Shown here in pieces: positions 49,202-60,835 of a DNA stretch of 64,000 bases. The stretch comes from Serinus canaria (lineage: Eukaryota; Chordata; Aves; Passeriformes; Fringillidae). A program made the translations under genes and the position numbers. Within the stretch, counting starts at the first letter, position 1. Each line of letters begins with the position of its first letter. The notes below the pieces were generated by a model that saw nothing but the letters and a program-made list of their open reading frames with translations, was not told where the DNA came from and searched no databases. Where the stretch lies: NCBI RefSeq assembly GCF_022539315.1, contig NC_066316.1, positions 29,079,245-29,143,244 of the forward strand, in the 5' to 3' direction.

Positions 49202-49462
49202 AAAGCTTTGCTAAATGACACCTTCTGCAAACAACAAACTCCTCTCCCTTCATCCACAACATCAGTCATTCATCCCTAGAAAGCACACATTTGAGCCTGG
49301 CAAACCCATGTTGGCTTCTTCAAATTACCTTCTGGTACTTTATGTGCCCAGAAAGAGCTTTCATTCAGATATGGTCATCAGCTTTTTGGAGGCTGAAGGC
49401 CAGCTGATTAGCCCATAGTCCAGAATGTACTTGTTAACTTTTTTAAAAAATGGGCAGGATCT
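49202..49462 (-). mobile_element. CR1 LINE internal fragment, RT domain, reverse strand
   Basis: Read on the plus strand, the blocks follow the reverse complement of the CR1 reverse transcriptase region. They include aaagctttgctaaatgacac, ctctcccttcatccac, ggcaaacccatgttggctt, accttctggtactttatgtg and ctgattagcccatagtcc. The last is the conserved CTGACTGGCCTGTAGTTCC block, and tttttaaaaaatgggca follows. The fragment covers the N-terminal RT part (the stretch with K-K-G, P-V-S-L-T-S, H-G-F and D-F-S-K-A-F-type motifs in the family), but is too diverged to translate cleanly. Like the piece at 40386, it has no 3' end attached. Confidence 0.78.
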
Positions 49463-51591
49463 CAGCTACACACTTTAGAAAAGCTCCAAACTCTCACTCT
49501 GGTGCACTGCAAAGTTACCTATGTTTTTCCCTCACTAAAACAAAACACTTTCTGTTTTTATATTGCAATTAGCTTTTACAGCACCTATTTCCTTGTATCA
49601 TTAGTCCTCTTACAGAAACTCAGGTAGATCTCAGCTGGAGAGAGATCTCAGCTAGATCTCTCAAGAAAAAGAGCAGTTTCTTGTATATGCTTATCATTGT
49701 TAAGAGCTAAGTATAAACAAGAAGCATTTTGCTATGGGCCAGTATTGTGCAGAAAGCCTGATACTTCTCTGAAATGCAGGACTTTGTGGTTTGGGAAGCA
49801 GTATAGTTTGCATGCTTTATGGACAGGACATTCTATAGGTGTGACATACGTTGATGTCTGTCATACACATGGCAGATATGAAATTACAGAAGGAAACACA
49901 ATAGGGAAATGTGGTATGGACTTCTAAGATATTGTCATCCAGGACTGTGGAACCTCCATCATCTATGGGATTTTAATAGAAAATTGTCAGTCAAATGCCT
50001 CTTGGGAATGGTGAGTACATTCAGATGTGATTCATAAGGTGCAATAGATAGTGAATGAAAGTTAATATTTAAAAGACCTATTGAATTCTGCTCCAGTGAA
50101 ATCTGTCTTATCATCAGAACTCAGTCATGAGACTCAGCAGAAAAAGAAATTAAATGAAAGTCATGACATCAGATTTCCAAGAAATTCCCTACTTCCAGTT
50201 CAGTTAGCTCAGCATTCCCCCAAATTAGTGCTAATAAAGGATGTGTTTCAGGTAAGCTGTAAAACCTACATCTTAAACTCATGAAGTTAGCAGTTTCCAC
50301 AAAGAAGAGTTTTTATTTTCCAAAAGCTTGAATCAACTACTTCCCCTACTGAGTCTCAGTTTCTGTCACTCACAGTTTACTTTTCATATGCAGCTACAGC
50401 TGGAAACTCAGTTCTCCCTCCTTTTCAGTCACTCACTCTTGGCTCTCTTAAACAGCTCCTGCCTTTCTAAGAATCACAAAGTAATTGCTCCATTCACTCC
50501 ATTTTAGAGGGGATGAAGAGATTCTTGTGTACTGCTGGAAGAGGTCTGTGTGTTGGAAGGAGCTTTGAGAAGACAAGGTGATGTTATTCTACAAGCTGAG
50601 GGGACAATGGATGACAGACAAAGAAATGGGGCTCCAAAATCTGATATACTTTATGTTCATCCTGCCCCAAGACTGTACTCAAGGCATACATCCAGGCACA
50701 CCAGCATTACAGCAAAAGGTGTTAACCTAGAGTTTTATGGATGTTACAAAACTTCAATTGGGTCTCAGAACAAGCTGGTTTATTTATATATTGAACTTCA
50801 GCATAGACCAGCCATTGTGCATCAGTGGCATCAGAGGTGAGGTTTTGCAACAGTGAAGTGCATTTCTGAGTCTCTTTGGGTTTTAATGCTCATTGATTTG
50901 GACAGGTAATCAATTTCTGCATCTCCAAAGACCCATAGATATTGACTACAGTCTCCAAAAGACTTTACAAAGAGTCATTTGGGGGGGGATACTTTCACTT
51001 CAAATTGAATTGTAGACTATTCAATCTCTCTAGTAAAATACTGGAACAAACACTAGATGTCAATGCTCCCTCTGCATTTTTAAATAGAATGCAAATGCTC
51101 CTGGCTGAATATGAGGTTCCTAGAAGGATCCCAGCTTGTATTTTTAATCTGGCACATTCTTTAAATCGTTATGGATTTTATTTCCTTTATAGACAAAATG
51201 CATTACTTCCACAGTTCCCACTCTGCTTCTCCCATAAGACAATAACAATACCTCCTTAGCATTAGGCATGAATCAGCTGTGCAAAGCCTGGAAGAAGGGA
51301 GCAGGAAAAATGATACAGCAATAAATTAACTTGATGCTTATCTCTTGGTTTCTTGCCTACACATCTGATAAAAGACCATGGGATGAAAAAGATGGGAAAG
51401 ATTTATTTTAAAGAGTGTATTTTTGTTACGTATTACCTACTTTGTACAGCAGATTAGATTATTATTTTTTCATACTCTGCTGAAAAATGAGTGATAATAA
51501 CAGAATCAGCAAAATTAATAAGCATGAATGGCTCAGCTTTCTTGGCAGTAACTGATACATTGGAATTCCTACCCTTTACACAGTCACAGTC
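49463..51591. other. Unique non-coding stretch
   Basis: No gene recognised. Repeated agatctcagct units and a 9-bp inverted repeat lie at 49626-49662. An eight-G run occurs at 50981-50988. Open frames (up to 105 codons, forward, 50942-51259) have no recognisable motif. Confidence 0.6.
49626..49662. repeat. Small direct and inverted AGATCTC repeats
   Basis: The unit agatctcagct occurs at 49626-49636 and 49643-49653. The arm gagagatct (49640-49648) is complementary to agatctctc (49654-49662). It is a compact local rearrangement or slippage product. Confidence 0.8.
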
Positions 51592-51994
51592 AAAGAATCC
51601 ATTAGGTTGGAAAAGACCCTTGAGATCGAGTCCAATTTTTGACTGATCACCATCCTGTCAACTAGAACAGGGCACCATGTGCTGCATCCAGTCTTTTCTT
51701 AAACACCTGCAGGGACAGTGACTCCACCTTCTCCGTGGGCAGCCAGTTCCAATGTTTAGCCATCATTTCTGTGAAGAAATTCCTCCTGATGTCAAACCTG
51801 AAACAGGAGAGGCTGTGTCCTCTTGTCCTATCCACTGGTTGTCTGGGTGAAGAGGCTAATCTCCACCTGACTCCAGCCTCCCTCCAGGTAGTTGTAGATA
51901 ATGAAGAGACTCCTCTTCTCCTCTTTCTTCTGCAGGCTAAACAACCCCAACTCCCTCACCTGCTCCTCAAAGGCATTGGTTTTCCAGATCATTT
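51592..51994 (-). mobile_element. CR1 LINE 3' end, reverse strand
   Basis: The left end gives a decayed terminus (caaagaatccattaggttgg) followed by aaaagacccttgagatcg. Further blocks include cacctgcagggacagtgact, gggcagccagttccaatg, aagaaattcctcctgatgtc and ctaaacaaccccaactccct, all reverse-strand CR1 3' region. It stops near gttttccagatcatt, so about 400 bases are kept. A 109-codon plus-strand frame over it is antisense to CR1 and not a gene. Confidence 0.94.
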
Positions 51995-52064
51995 ATATGA
52001 ACTGCCAGTCTTCAATATGTCTAACAAACCAATAAAAAGAATACCAAGTAGCAGGCATAAATAG

Positions 52065-52068
<4 letters not shown>

Positions 52069-52096
<28 letters not shown>
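52069..52096 (+). repeat. Poly-A run of 28
   Basis: An uninterrupted run of 28 A lies 75 bases beyond the CR1 copy. An AATAAA hexamer occurs at 52031-52036, about 33 bases upstream. This could mark the end of a retroposed transcript, but no recognisable cDNA body or target-site duplication is seen, so simple expansion of an A-rich stretch is also possible. Confidence 0.9.
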
Positions 52097-52097
<1 letters not shown>

Positions 52098-55000
52098 AAG
52101 CAGCAGTGTTTACAAAGAAGAAAGTAGTAATTCAGAAATGTAGGTTCTAGTAAACTTTTTTGACTCATTAATAATTCTTAGGATGTTACATGAGCAAGGT
52201 TAGGTATGAAAACATATACAACATGAACACTTTGTAAATATTTTAGCTAAGTACATCAGCTATGCTCCTCTCGCATGCAATCTATTTTCTGTGACATATT
52301 TGTCACGTCCAAGACTGATCCACCTGATAGACCATCCAAACCTGATATTTTTACTTCAGTAAAACATTAATGTGCCTCAAAATCCTCTATAGTTCCAGTT
52401 TAGGCCTGCAAAGAGCATCTTCCACATGTTCTCAGCCCTTCACCTCCTGACAGTCTTTCAGCTTCCACGCAGAGCCAGCCCTGCCAGCAGGCCAGTATTT
52501 GTCAGAGGTGGGATATGAGCATCTGCAGCATGGGCAGGCAGGGGTGAGGAACACAGGTCTGTGTATACCAGGTATCTTTCACTAGACCCAGGATCTTCCT
52601 CTGCCCCATGAAAGTTTTAAAATTAGCCTCAGAATATGCAGAGGTACTCCCTGCTCCAAATTAGCGAGGAATTACTAGTACCCTAGGCAGGTGCTAATGC
52701 AATGGAAGGGTCAAGGAAAGGTGCAGTGGAGATAATGAGTTTCACAAAGGGCACTGAGACATTCAAGCACTGTAAAGCAGAAAAAAAAAGTTATTATATG
52801 GAATAGAATTACTTTGTCATACTGAAGTTATCGTGGTTTCAAACAGAGGTGCTGTTAAGAAGGGTAGTCCCACTTTAGCAGACAGACTAAAAAAAATATA
52901 GATAGATCAAAAGGCAGATAGAAAGGCAGGCAGGCTGGCACACAGAAAGATAGTCAGAACATTAGTCCAAATACTTAGAACTCAAATAGATTATATTTCC
53001 AAAGAAATCAATGTACAAAGAATACTCTTACATGATCAGCATGCATCCCTAGAAGTACAGGATGAGGAGCCATCTCTGCCTGCAATCCCCATCCAAGACT
53101 GAACTTCTGCCTCTGGATCCCTCATCAGCAGTAAGGTCCATGGCTGCAGACTGTGAAGGGTGCACACAATGCCTCCTTTCAGCCTTCTGAGAAGAGGGAA
53201 CACACTCTCCCAAAACAGAGGGTCAACTTTTTATGAAGAAAGGCTTTGCACCCATCTCTCTGCTCTGCTAACCTCTCCCCTGGGACTGCTCCCACTGTCT
53301 TGGTTTGGGAGGCTGCATGGTTTCTGTAGGGGGCTGGAGATATACCATACATCAGACCTTCATCAGCTACATGAACTTCAGGAAAGAAAAGACCTTTAGC
53401 TGGGAATGCTGCAGAGCCTATAGCTCCTTTTAATCTATAAATAAGATTTGTAATGCTGCATTGAGAAGAGACAATAAAAATGCCCTCAATTAAACTGCAC
53501 TCAAAAAAAAATGCATCCAAGGAGATTTATATGCACTGAATAATATAAGTATTCCTCTCAACAAGCAGCATAGCAAGTGTTTAAACCTACCAGCCCTTTT
53601 ATTACCATGTTATTTGTTTCTTTGCTGTTTTTAACTGATGGTATTTTGTTTTCTTTTGTACACACTTCCTTAACCCTTTTTCACCAGTGGATTTGTCTTC
53701 TATATTTATGATGGTTTTGATTAGCCCTTCTGTAAAATAATTTATCTGTATGGTAAAAGGGGATTTGTGCTCTCACTGCCTGAAATAGTTTCCTGTTCTT
53801 CCTGTCTCTGCATCTTGTTTTGTACCCTGCTTATTTCTGCTTGCACTTTTCGCCTGCTCCTTGCAAGTCCAAAGGACCTTCTGCTTTCTCCAGCTAGCCC
53901 CTTAAATGTCTTCACAATTCTGACACAAAGATTTGCCAAAAATTTTCCCACACAGATCTCTGCTACCTCAGGTTTGCAAACTCTACCCAGGAGTGGGAGA
54001 AATGAAGCAATCCAAAGCAGGGCTGTGGGAAGGAAAGCTCAAGTTTCACTTTCCCTCACTGTTCCAGCAAGAAGCAAAATGATTTGCTGCCACGCAGTGA
54101 TAGGAAAATCCAGTCTGGATACAAGTAACAGCAGCAAGCAGAGTAATTTTGAAATGTACCTTTACCCAGGCAACATCAAAGTGTTTACTACCCTATATTT
54201 CTGCTTCCTTCCACAGCCTCAGAGCTGCTCACTTATACACATCTGTCTATTCATTAACATCTAATTAAGCTGTACATCTGCTGCAGCTTTACATCAGCCA
54301 TGCATTCCCCCACATTTAAACTGCCTGAAGCTTTCTGTCTTTTTTTTTCCATATTTGTTTCCGGTGCAGTAAGAGCTAAAAAAGCTTTTTCATGCTGACT
54401 GACAAACAGAAAGAAAATAAATTCTGGGTTTTGAAAAGGATGAAAGAGCAAAGCATGCTTCTCATCCTAAACCAATCTCTCCTCAGGGATGTGCCCCAGA
54501 GAGGCAGGGAGGCTTCTTTTAATTAAAGGAACAATGTAAAAAGAGTATAATAGCTGTAGACACCACAGTCAAGGCAGAAATTAGTTAAAATTGGTTCTGG
54601 CCTTTTCTGCTGTGAGAAGTAGTTGCACATCATCACTTTACCTCGTTTATTCTGCTGCTTGTTTCCAGCCCATTTCTACATTCACAAAAGCTAAGCAATG
54701 CCAGAGATTAATGGCCAAACCCAAGGTGATTTCCTGCCCAGATTTCATATTACCCCTCGGTGTGCATTACTTAGATAGCTCACATATAGTGATGCTCCAG
54801 AAAGCCACGTTAGCTGGGAACACCCCTTCCCTTCTTTTTTTGGCTGGTTCTCACAGGTCTGAGGAATGGAGATGAAGCAAGCAGTTCCAATGCCTGCTGG
54901 CACAGATAGACTTGCCAATTCTCTTTTTTCTGAATGTGGACAGATTTCTACTCTGAATTACAAAAGCAAGATTTCAGGGAATGTTCCTGGGTATTTTCCA

Positions 55001-56237
55001 GTCACCCCTAAATACACTGGTGCTTGGATGCTGGACTTCTTGCTTCCTACCAACATTTTCAGTGCACACAGTTTCAGAAAAATTTTCAGATGCTGAACCC
55101 CAGACCAAGAGAAAAATATATTAGCTAGAGAGATTTATGACAAAGTAGCATGCAGCTTTGAGCCATTACTGTGATCAGAAGTAACTTATCCATACAAACA
55201 ATGTCCCACTGTGGCATTTCAGCACAGAAACCTCTACCATGAAGACAGAATTCCTTCAGCAAAGCTAGGCTGCCTGCCTCATTGCTGACAAGACTTCCAT
55301 AAGGTCCACAGTTCTCAGAAAATATTGCATACATTGATAAAACTGTTTAGATTGTGGCTGTCATCACTCAGATTCTTTGATTTGTTGATGCTTCAGAAAG
55401 ACTTGATGTGTAAGTGCTTTGCCAACAGATCTCCATGTTAAGAATTTAGAGACACGATCATATCTTTAATTTTCTGAGATTCTATTCAAATTCCCTGCAG
55501 TAACACAGGCAGTAGTGAATTTGTACACATATATCAAAATGATTTGAAGACTTCAATACCAATAGAACATGTGAACTACAAGAGAAAGTCCCATGAACAT
55601 ATTTTAAGGCTGGGGGTCTTTTTCCTCTCTTTCCCTCCTTTACATAGTAGGTCAAAAATCTGACATAAATGACTTCTTGGGACTTTCATCTTATTTTGAG
55701 CATTTAGATATATTTTATAAAGAAACTGAGGCTTGATTTAGAAGCTGCCTGTGAGATAACCCATCATAACTGGAAGAAAGTTGTCCCACTGATTAACTGC
55801 TCTCTTTTACTCTACCTAAGTCTAGCTTCCAAATCCTGAATATCATGGATTCATCTTTCTGACAGAAATACCACCTACAATAAGCCATCTCTTCCCACGA
55901 TCACCTCTTAATTTTCTCTTTGATGCACTAAACAGATAAAATATTCTTGCTTTTCCCCTAGAATAATGTATTTTCCCTTTATTCTTTTCTCAATCCTTTT
56001 CAATCCTTCATCATTTCTTTTGAAGGATGACTATTAGAACTCAAAACAAGAGAGTATCATTAGTGCCAGAGGCTCATGACTCATAACAGCAGTTATAACT
56101 CTCACTTAAGCAACTGAAACAGCTAGAAACCTGCTAGTCCTTCTTCAAGCCATGAAAACCACAAAAGTAGCACTTCCTTGTTCATATATGATATTTCTCA
56201 ATCAGCTCTTCAGAAGCTGTATCGAGCCTTAGCTGCA
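52097..56237. other. Unique non-coding stretch
   Basis: No gene recognised. A GATA/GGCA-type degenerate tetranucleotide tract lies at 52899-52952. A 165-codon forward frame at 53767-54264 is rich in S, L, C and F with no domain, and is read on both strands without a clear winner. The DNA around 52430-52560 is somewhat GC-richer but unassigned. Confidence 0.58.
52899..52952. repeat. Degenerate (GATA)n/(GGCA)n tract
   Basis: The run includes gatagatc, ggcagatagaaaggcaggca, ggctggca and gaaagatag. It is an imperfect tetranucleotide tract. Confidence 0.75.
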
Positions 56238-56365
56238 TCAGACTTCCCACTCATCTTCACTGCTCTGGGGCTGTTTGCTGCTCTGGTGCTCTTCAGTTAA
56301 TGATTCCGAGGATGAAGCTCCAGTTTCCCAAGACTGACACTCTTTCTGCATACCTGGCAATACAG
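56238..56365 (-). other. Unrecognised exon-like reverse-strand ORF end
   Basis: On the reverse strand a pyrimidine-rich stretch ending CCTTTCCTCCACAG forms a reasonable splice acceptor, with its AG ending at 56366. From 56365 an open frame continues to a stop at 56238. Its last residues read E-H-Q-S-S-K-Q-P-Q-S-S-E-D-E-W-E-V, an acidic, serine- and glutamine-rich tail like many real protein C-termini. The open frame extends upstream of the acceptor to 56498. The 3' side lacks a clear polyadenylation signal close by. I do not recognise the protein. It may be a terminal exon, an old pseudogene or chance. Composition is GC-richer than its flanks. Confidence 0.15.
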
Positions 56366-59300
56366 CTGTGGAGGAAAGGACACAGTCACATTTGTGTATG
56401 TGACATATGTGCTTGTTTACTTCTGCAAACGATCCAGAGCAGCCTCTCTTTCCCATATGCAATTTATCATTATTATTCATTGAGTAATTCTGTGTCATCA
56501 GAAATACAAATGTGGTATTTACAAGTGCAGTCCTTCCAGATTAGACCTAGTCAAGAATAAACAATGGCAGCACCTGCCCAGAAACAAATTTTTAGGGCCG
56601 TGACTCAAATTTACTCTCACTTAGTGCCTACCCTGCTTCTGTGGGCTCTCTTCATTTTGTTTAGCAGTAATTTTCTCACAGAACCATGTGTCAGTATATT
56701 ACCTATCTCAAAAATGCCTTGGGGACATTATATCACAGAGAAACACTCACTGAACACATCCAAGACCTCAAAAACTGCACTCTCTGCTTGACAGAATCTA
56801 TCTTCTATGAAAGCATGCTGATGGCATGAATTATACTGCCATTTCCTTCTGCCCTCCCATTTGTGCCTTTCCTTGATTTTGGCAAGAGTACACACTCCAT
56901 GGTTTCTTTGGCAAATTTGCTGAACCATTTAAGTGATTAGAATTAGAATATATGTAATTATATACTGGAATATTCCCATTTTTTTTCCAAGATTTGTTTA
57001 AAAAAATAATCTAAGGGACATTTAAAAAAAAGTCTAAGGGAGGTCTTTTCTTTTTTTTTCCCCAAAGAAAAGTACTCAACTTCTGGTTTTTAACACTCTT
57101 TATGAATAACATTAAAATGCAGGGGATTTCATTGTTTCTCTTATCTGAAATATGTTATTACAGCATTCTGTTTCTTTTGGGACAGTACATATTTGTGAGT
57201 ATAGATGAACAACATAGCTTTCTGTGCATCCTGAGGTGCTGCTTTTTCAGATTGTATCTGTACAGACTTATCTATTTTAGCAAAAACAAGGTGATTTTAC
57301 TCCTAAGTTTACTTGAGGTTTGGATCAAGAGACTGTAACTCCTGACAGAAAAGAAATCAAGCATCCACGGTAGCTCTTGGAGATGCTGAAACTTTATTTT
57401 ACATTCGTGTGCACATACTTCCAGTTTTCCTAATGGTATTTTTTCTTCTCAGACAAAAGAGGAAGTGGAAGAACATTTGAATACTACTAGAATTATACTG
57501 AATATGGCAAAATACGTTTTTTAATTGGTGAATCATAACTCATAGCAAAGCAGAAGCTGTTTAGAAAATCTATAACTAGTCAAAAATATTTTTATTGCAA
57601 ATAGCATACTTTTAGGAAAAATTGTCTTTAACTGAAAAACGTTTTATTATTGAAGAAAATAAACCCCCAATTTATTTTACTCAATCCCCTTGAATATGGA
57701 ATTAAAAAAAAAAAGAAAGGAAAAGAGACTTTAGGACTTTAAATCTCTTTTTCTTCAGTTTTGAAACTAGGAAAAAGAAAAATTCTAAAATAAAAATTTA
57801 GAGGGTTTACTCAGAAATAGTAATAACCATGGGGAAATAATAAGAGAATAGAACTAAATTTTTCTTTGAAAACTTTTCATCAACCATATTTCTGTTTTTG
57901 ATTGACTCCAGTTGTGTCATCCAGAGCAGGATCAGGAACAATCACCATGTGACATAATAGGACAGAGTTTGAATGGCAAATCACTGGGATGAAACACTCA
58001 AATTAATATTAGCTACATGAGTGAAATGAGTTGAAACAAACTATTCATCAAACAATTTAAAATAATAAACTAATTAATGCAAATTGTGATGTGTTCATGG
58101 AGAAATAACAAATGCAAAAAGGGCAAATTTCACTGTCAAATGAATTGTTCTCGGGGAATAATTCATCTAGCTGCAGAAGACAGAAAAGGCTTGAATGCTA
58201 ATGGGTAGGAGCAAGGAGAACACAGCATAGAAATGGAGCTAATTCATACACAGCAGTAAGTCTTCAGATTGCTTGGGAAAAATGGAGCTAGGTACTGCTG
58301 AGTCTCTTGAAAAATGTGATGTATCCTAGGTTTAAACCCATGTGTTCAATTTCACAAGATTAATATTTCCAACTGCAGGCTCTCCAATAAAGTGTCTTAA
58401 AATGAATCTGCAACACAGAATAGCTGTGCTCTCAACTTTAAAGGAAATGAGTTATTAATAATACATGGTTATGGAACTATTTGTTTCATTCTGTGAAATT
58501 TTGTAGAACCTCAATAAAATCAAATGCTTTATTAGAATAATTGCATAAAACAAATCCTGCAGAGTCATGATACATTCATTTCAAATACAGTGTGTGCTCT
58601 TCAGACTTATTTATTTGACAGTGTTGTCTCACCTACTTGTTGGACACTACAGCCCCAAAGAGCCAGCTACTGTTTCAGTAATGCAGAGCTGTCAAGATCA
58701 TTTTGAGTAAATTGGGCATTAAGCATCTCCTCAGGTTTCCCTGTTTCATTCTGGCAGAGCAGTAATACAAGCCCAAATGAAGGCACAGCTCATTTCTTTC
58801 GGGATCATATTGATTAATTTTGCAGAGGGGTTAGAGAGAGGGACCTGTGATGTCGGTTGTCATTGATTTCCAAGATGAATGAAGAACTGAGCAGCAACAT
58901 CCTTCTCAGCTAAGAGATAACACTTAAATACAGTGCAAGCAGTAAGCAAATAATTAGCTTTTCTGAAGTATCAGAACTGCTTTTAGATAACATTCATTTC
59001 AAGCAGATGAATGTAGATACTTTGTCCTTTCAAGGCAATTCTTTTTCTTTCAGCTTCAAGTCTTTGCTTGTTATAGCCCCAAAGGACATTATAAGATGCT
59101 TCACTGTTTACTACAATCTTAAGCTGCTAAACAGATCTGATTTTGTTCTGCATTCTTGATCAAATCTATTCTAACAAGGTAATAGTTACGCACACACTTT
59201 TCAGCTGTCAAATGTATGTTAAATGGTGAAACATTTATTAAATGTGAGTGCTAATGCCAGGAGAACCAGTTACTGCTACATTTCTGAAAAAAAAAAAAAG

Positions 59301-60568
59301 AACAGAAAAAAGCTGTTCAACACCTGCATGCACTGTTTTGTACCAAACTGTTCTAATTAGCACATTTTGAGATATGATTAGAGCACTAGAGGAAGCTTTC
59401 CAAATGCCATTAATTATGGATGTGATCTTAAATTATTCACTTTGAATATTTTTTCTTGCTATGCCCTTTTATCTTCCACTAACTTTTTGTTGCATGCTAG
59501 AATAGTCCCAATTAAACCTCAACTGGAAGTCTGTTACATTAAAGAAAAGGTAAACTGAAAATTAATCAACTTTTTTTTCTAAGGTGCTTCTAAACAGGGA
59601 GGATGCGGGTAACAGTCTTTTTTTTTTTCCTATTAAATGTTCATCCTTCTCTATCTAACTCTCTATTGGAAGAGTGATACGTCTACAATCATTAAGCATG
59701 AATATTTCCATCTTGCACTAAAGTAATATTATGGAATGCAACAAGATATTTGTGCAATCATTCATCTTTACTCCTTTTAAAGATCACTGTACCAAGTGAG
59801 TCATCTCAGACTCTGGTGTATCACAGGCAGTATCACATGTAGAATCTAATTGCTGGTGACCAAATGCTATATGTGATTTTGCTTCCAATAAACAGTGCCA
59901 AACCACCTGCATTAGGAAGAGTTTGAAGAACCTTTTCCAGGCTCACAAGCAACCAGACCTGTCAGGAATATATCTTTGCAAAGAAAGGAGAATAGAATTA
60001 GGAAGCAGGGAAAGGTAGGCAGGGAAGGATGGAGTCATAACATAAGAAAAACAGTGAGCAAAGCTGGGCAGAATATAACATTTTTGTAGCGATAAAGAAA
60101 GATAATTCATATATATCTGTTTAAAAATAAAGCTCAAATTTACATATAATACATAGAGACATAGTAAAAGGCTCCCACGTATGTCCTCTTGACTAGGCAG
60201 AATAGTCAAACAATCCTAGTGCATGTGATGACTAAACATTGCCCTGGATTTTACCTTTTTTCTGGGTTAAAGTTCCTCCTATAAAGCTTCCTCTGGGACC
60301 CATTAGAAGCTACTAGTACATACTTGTTTTGTTAAAGACACTGATAAAAATCCAGTGCAAAGGAATGACAATTCTCTTAAAGGCTGTTTAATACCTGTGG
60401 CTGTGAAAAAGAGAGAAGATATATTCCAAACTGGAGTGCTATCACTTCACACAATAGCCACATCCTTCTTATAGTTTAACAGATCTGAAGTCAGTTTCTG
60501 GATAGGAAACCCCAAAGGAAAACACATCTAGGAGCAATCATTCAGAAGTCAGTTCTCCTGCTGATCCA
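56366..60568. other. Unique AT-rich stretch with candidate conserved elements
   Basis: No gene recognised. An imperfect 22-bp duplication lies at 56997-57041. Segments about 58000-58320 and 58780-59520 are free of visible repeats and rich in TAAT cores, including an overlap of TAATTA with an octamer motif (see findings). Long A and T runs occur near 57701-57712 and 59285-59299. Confidence 0.55.
56997..57041. repeat. Imperfect 22-bp tandem duplication
   Basis: The unit tttaaaaaaataatctaagg followed by GA (56997-57018) recurs as tttaaaaaaaagtctaaggg plus A (57021-57041), two bases apart. A slippage-type duplication. Confidence 0.85.
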
Positions 60569-60835
60569 GTGATGTTTGGCTGGTGTCATGTGCAAGCTGT
60601 CAATCTTAAGGATAAGCTGGAATTACCCTTGCATTTGGCATCATTAAAGCTCTTCAGAGAGGCTGTTTCTGACATCCTCAATCAATACCTCATGTGGTTA
60701 CAGCAGTGGCTCTGTGCAGCAAGCAAGATGCTTCCTGCCACCTGGAACCTGATCAAAGTCACCACTGAGCTGGCAAATATCTATGAAAAAGATAATATTT
60801 CTAATCAGTCTATCAGCAAAAGGAAAATCTCATGA
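60569..60835 (+). other. Unrecognised 88-codon ORF, protein-like composition
   Basis: The frame starts at an ATG just after a possible acceptor (tctcctgctgatccag). Its balanced composition includes leucine, tryptophan and charged residues, for example L-K-D-K-L-E-L-P-L and W-L-Q-Q-W-L-C-A-A-S-K. It ends at TGA followed by seven A. Synonymous positions often favour G or C although the window is AT-rich, which is suggestive but not decisive. I recognise no family, signal peptide or membrane segment. Chance is the default explanation in 64 kb. An old retrocopy or a lineage-specific exon are alternatives. Confidence 0.12.

Noticed and set aside
50981..50988. Eight-G run as a quadruplex
   Set aside because: A single G-run with no other G-tracts nearby cannot form an intramolecular quadruplex.
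51735..52064. 109-codon forward frame
   Set aside because: Antisense to the CR1 3' region at 51592-51994.
53285..53320. Resemblance to the start of a bird endogenous retrovirus LTR (tgtcttggtttggg)
   Set aside because: Only a dozen bases fit. There is no matching LTR end, no second LTR and no gag, pol or env remnant.
53767..54264. 165-codon forward frame with hydrophobic start
   Set aside because: Biased toward S, L, C and F. The opposite strand is also open over part of it, and no family is recognisable.
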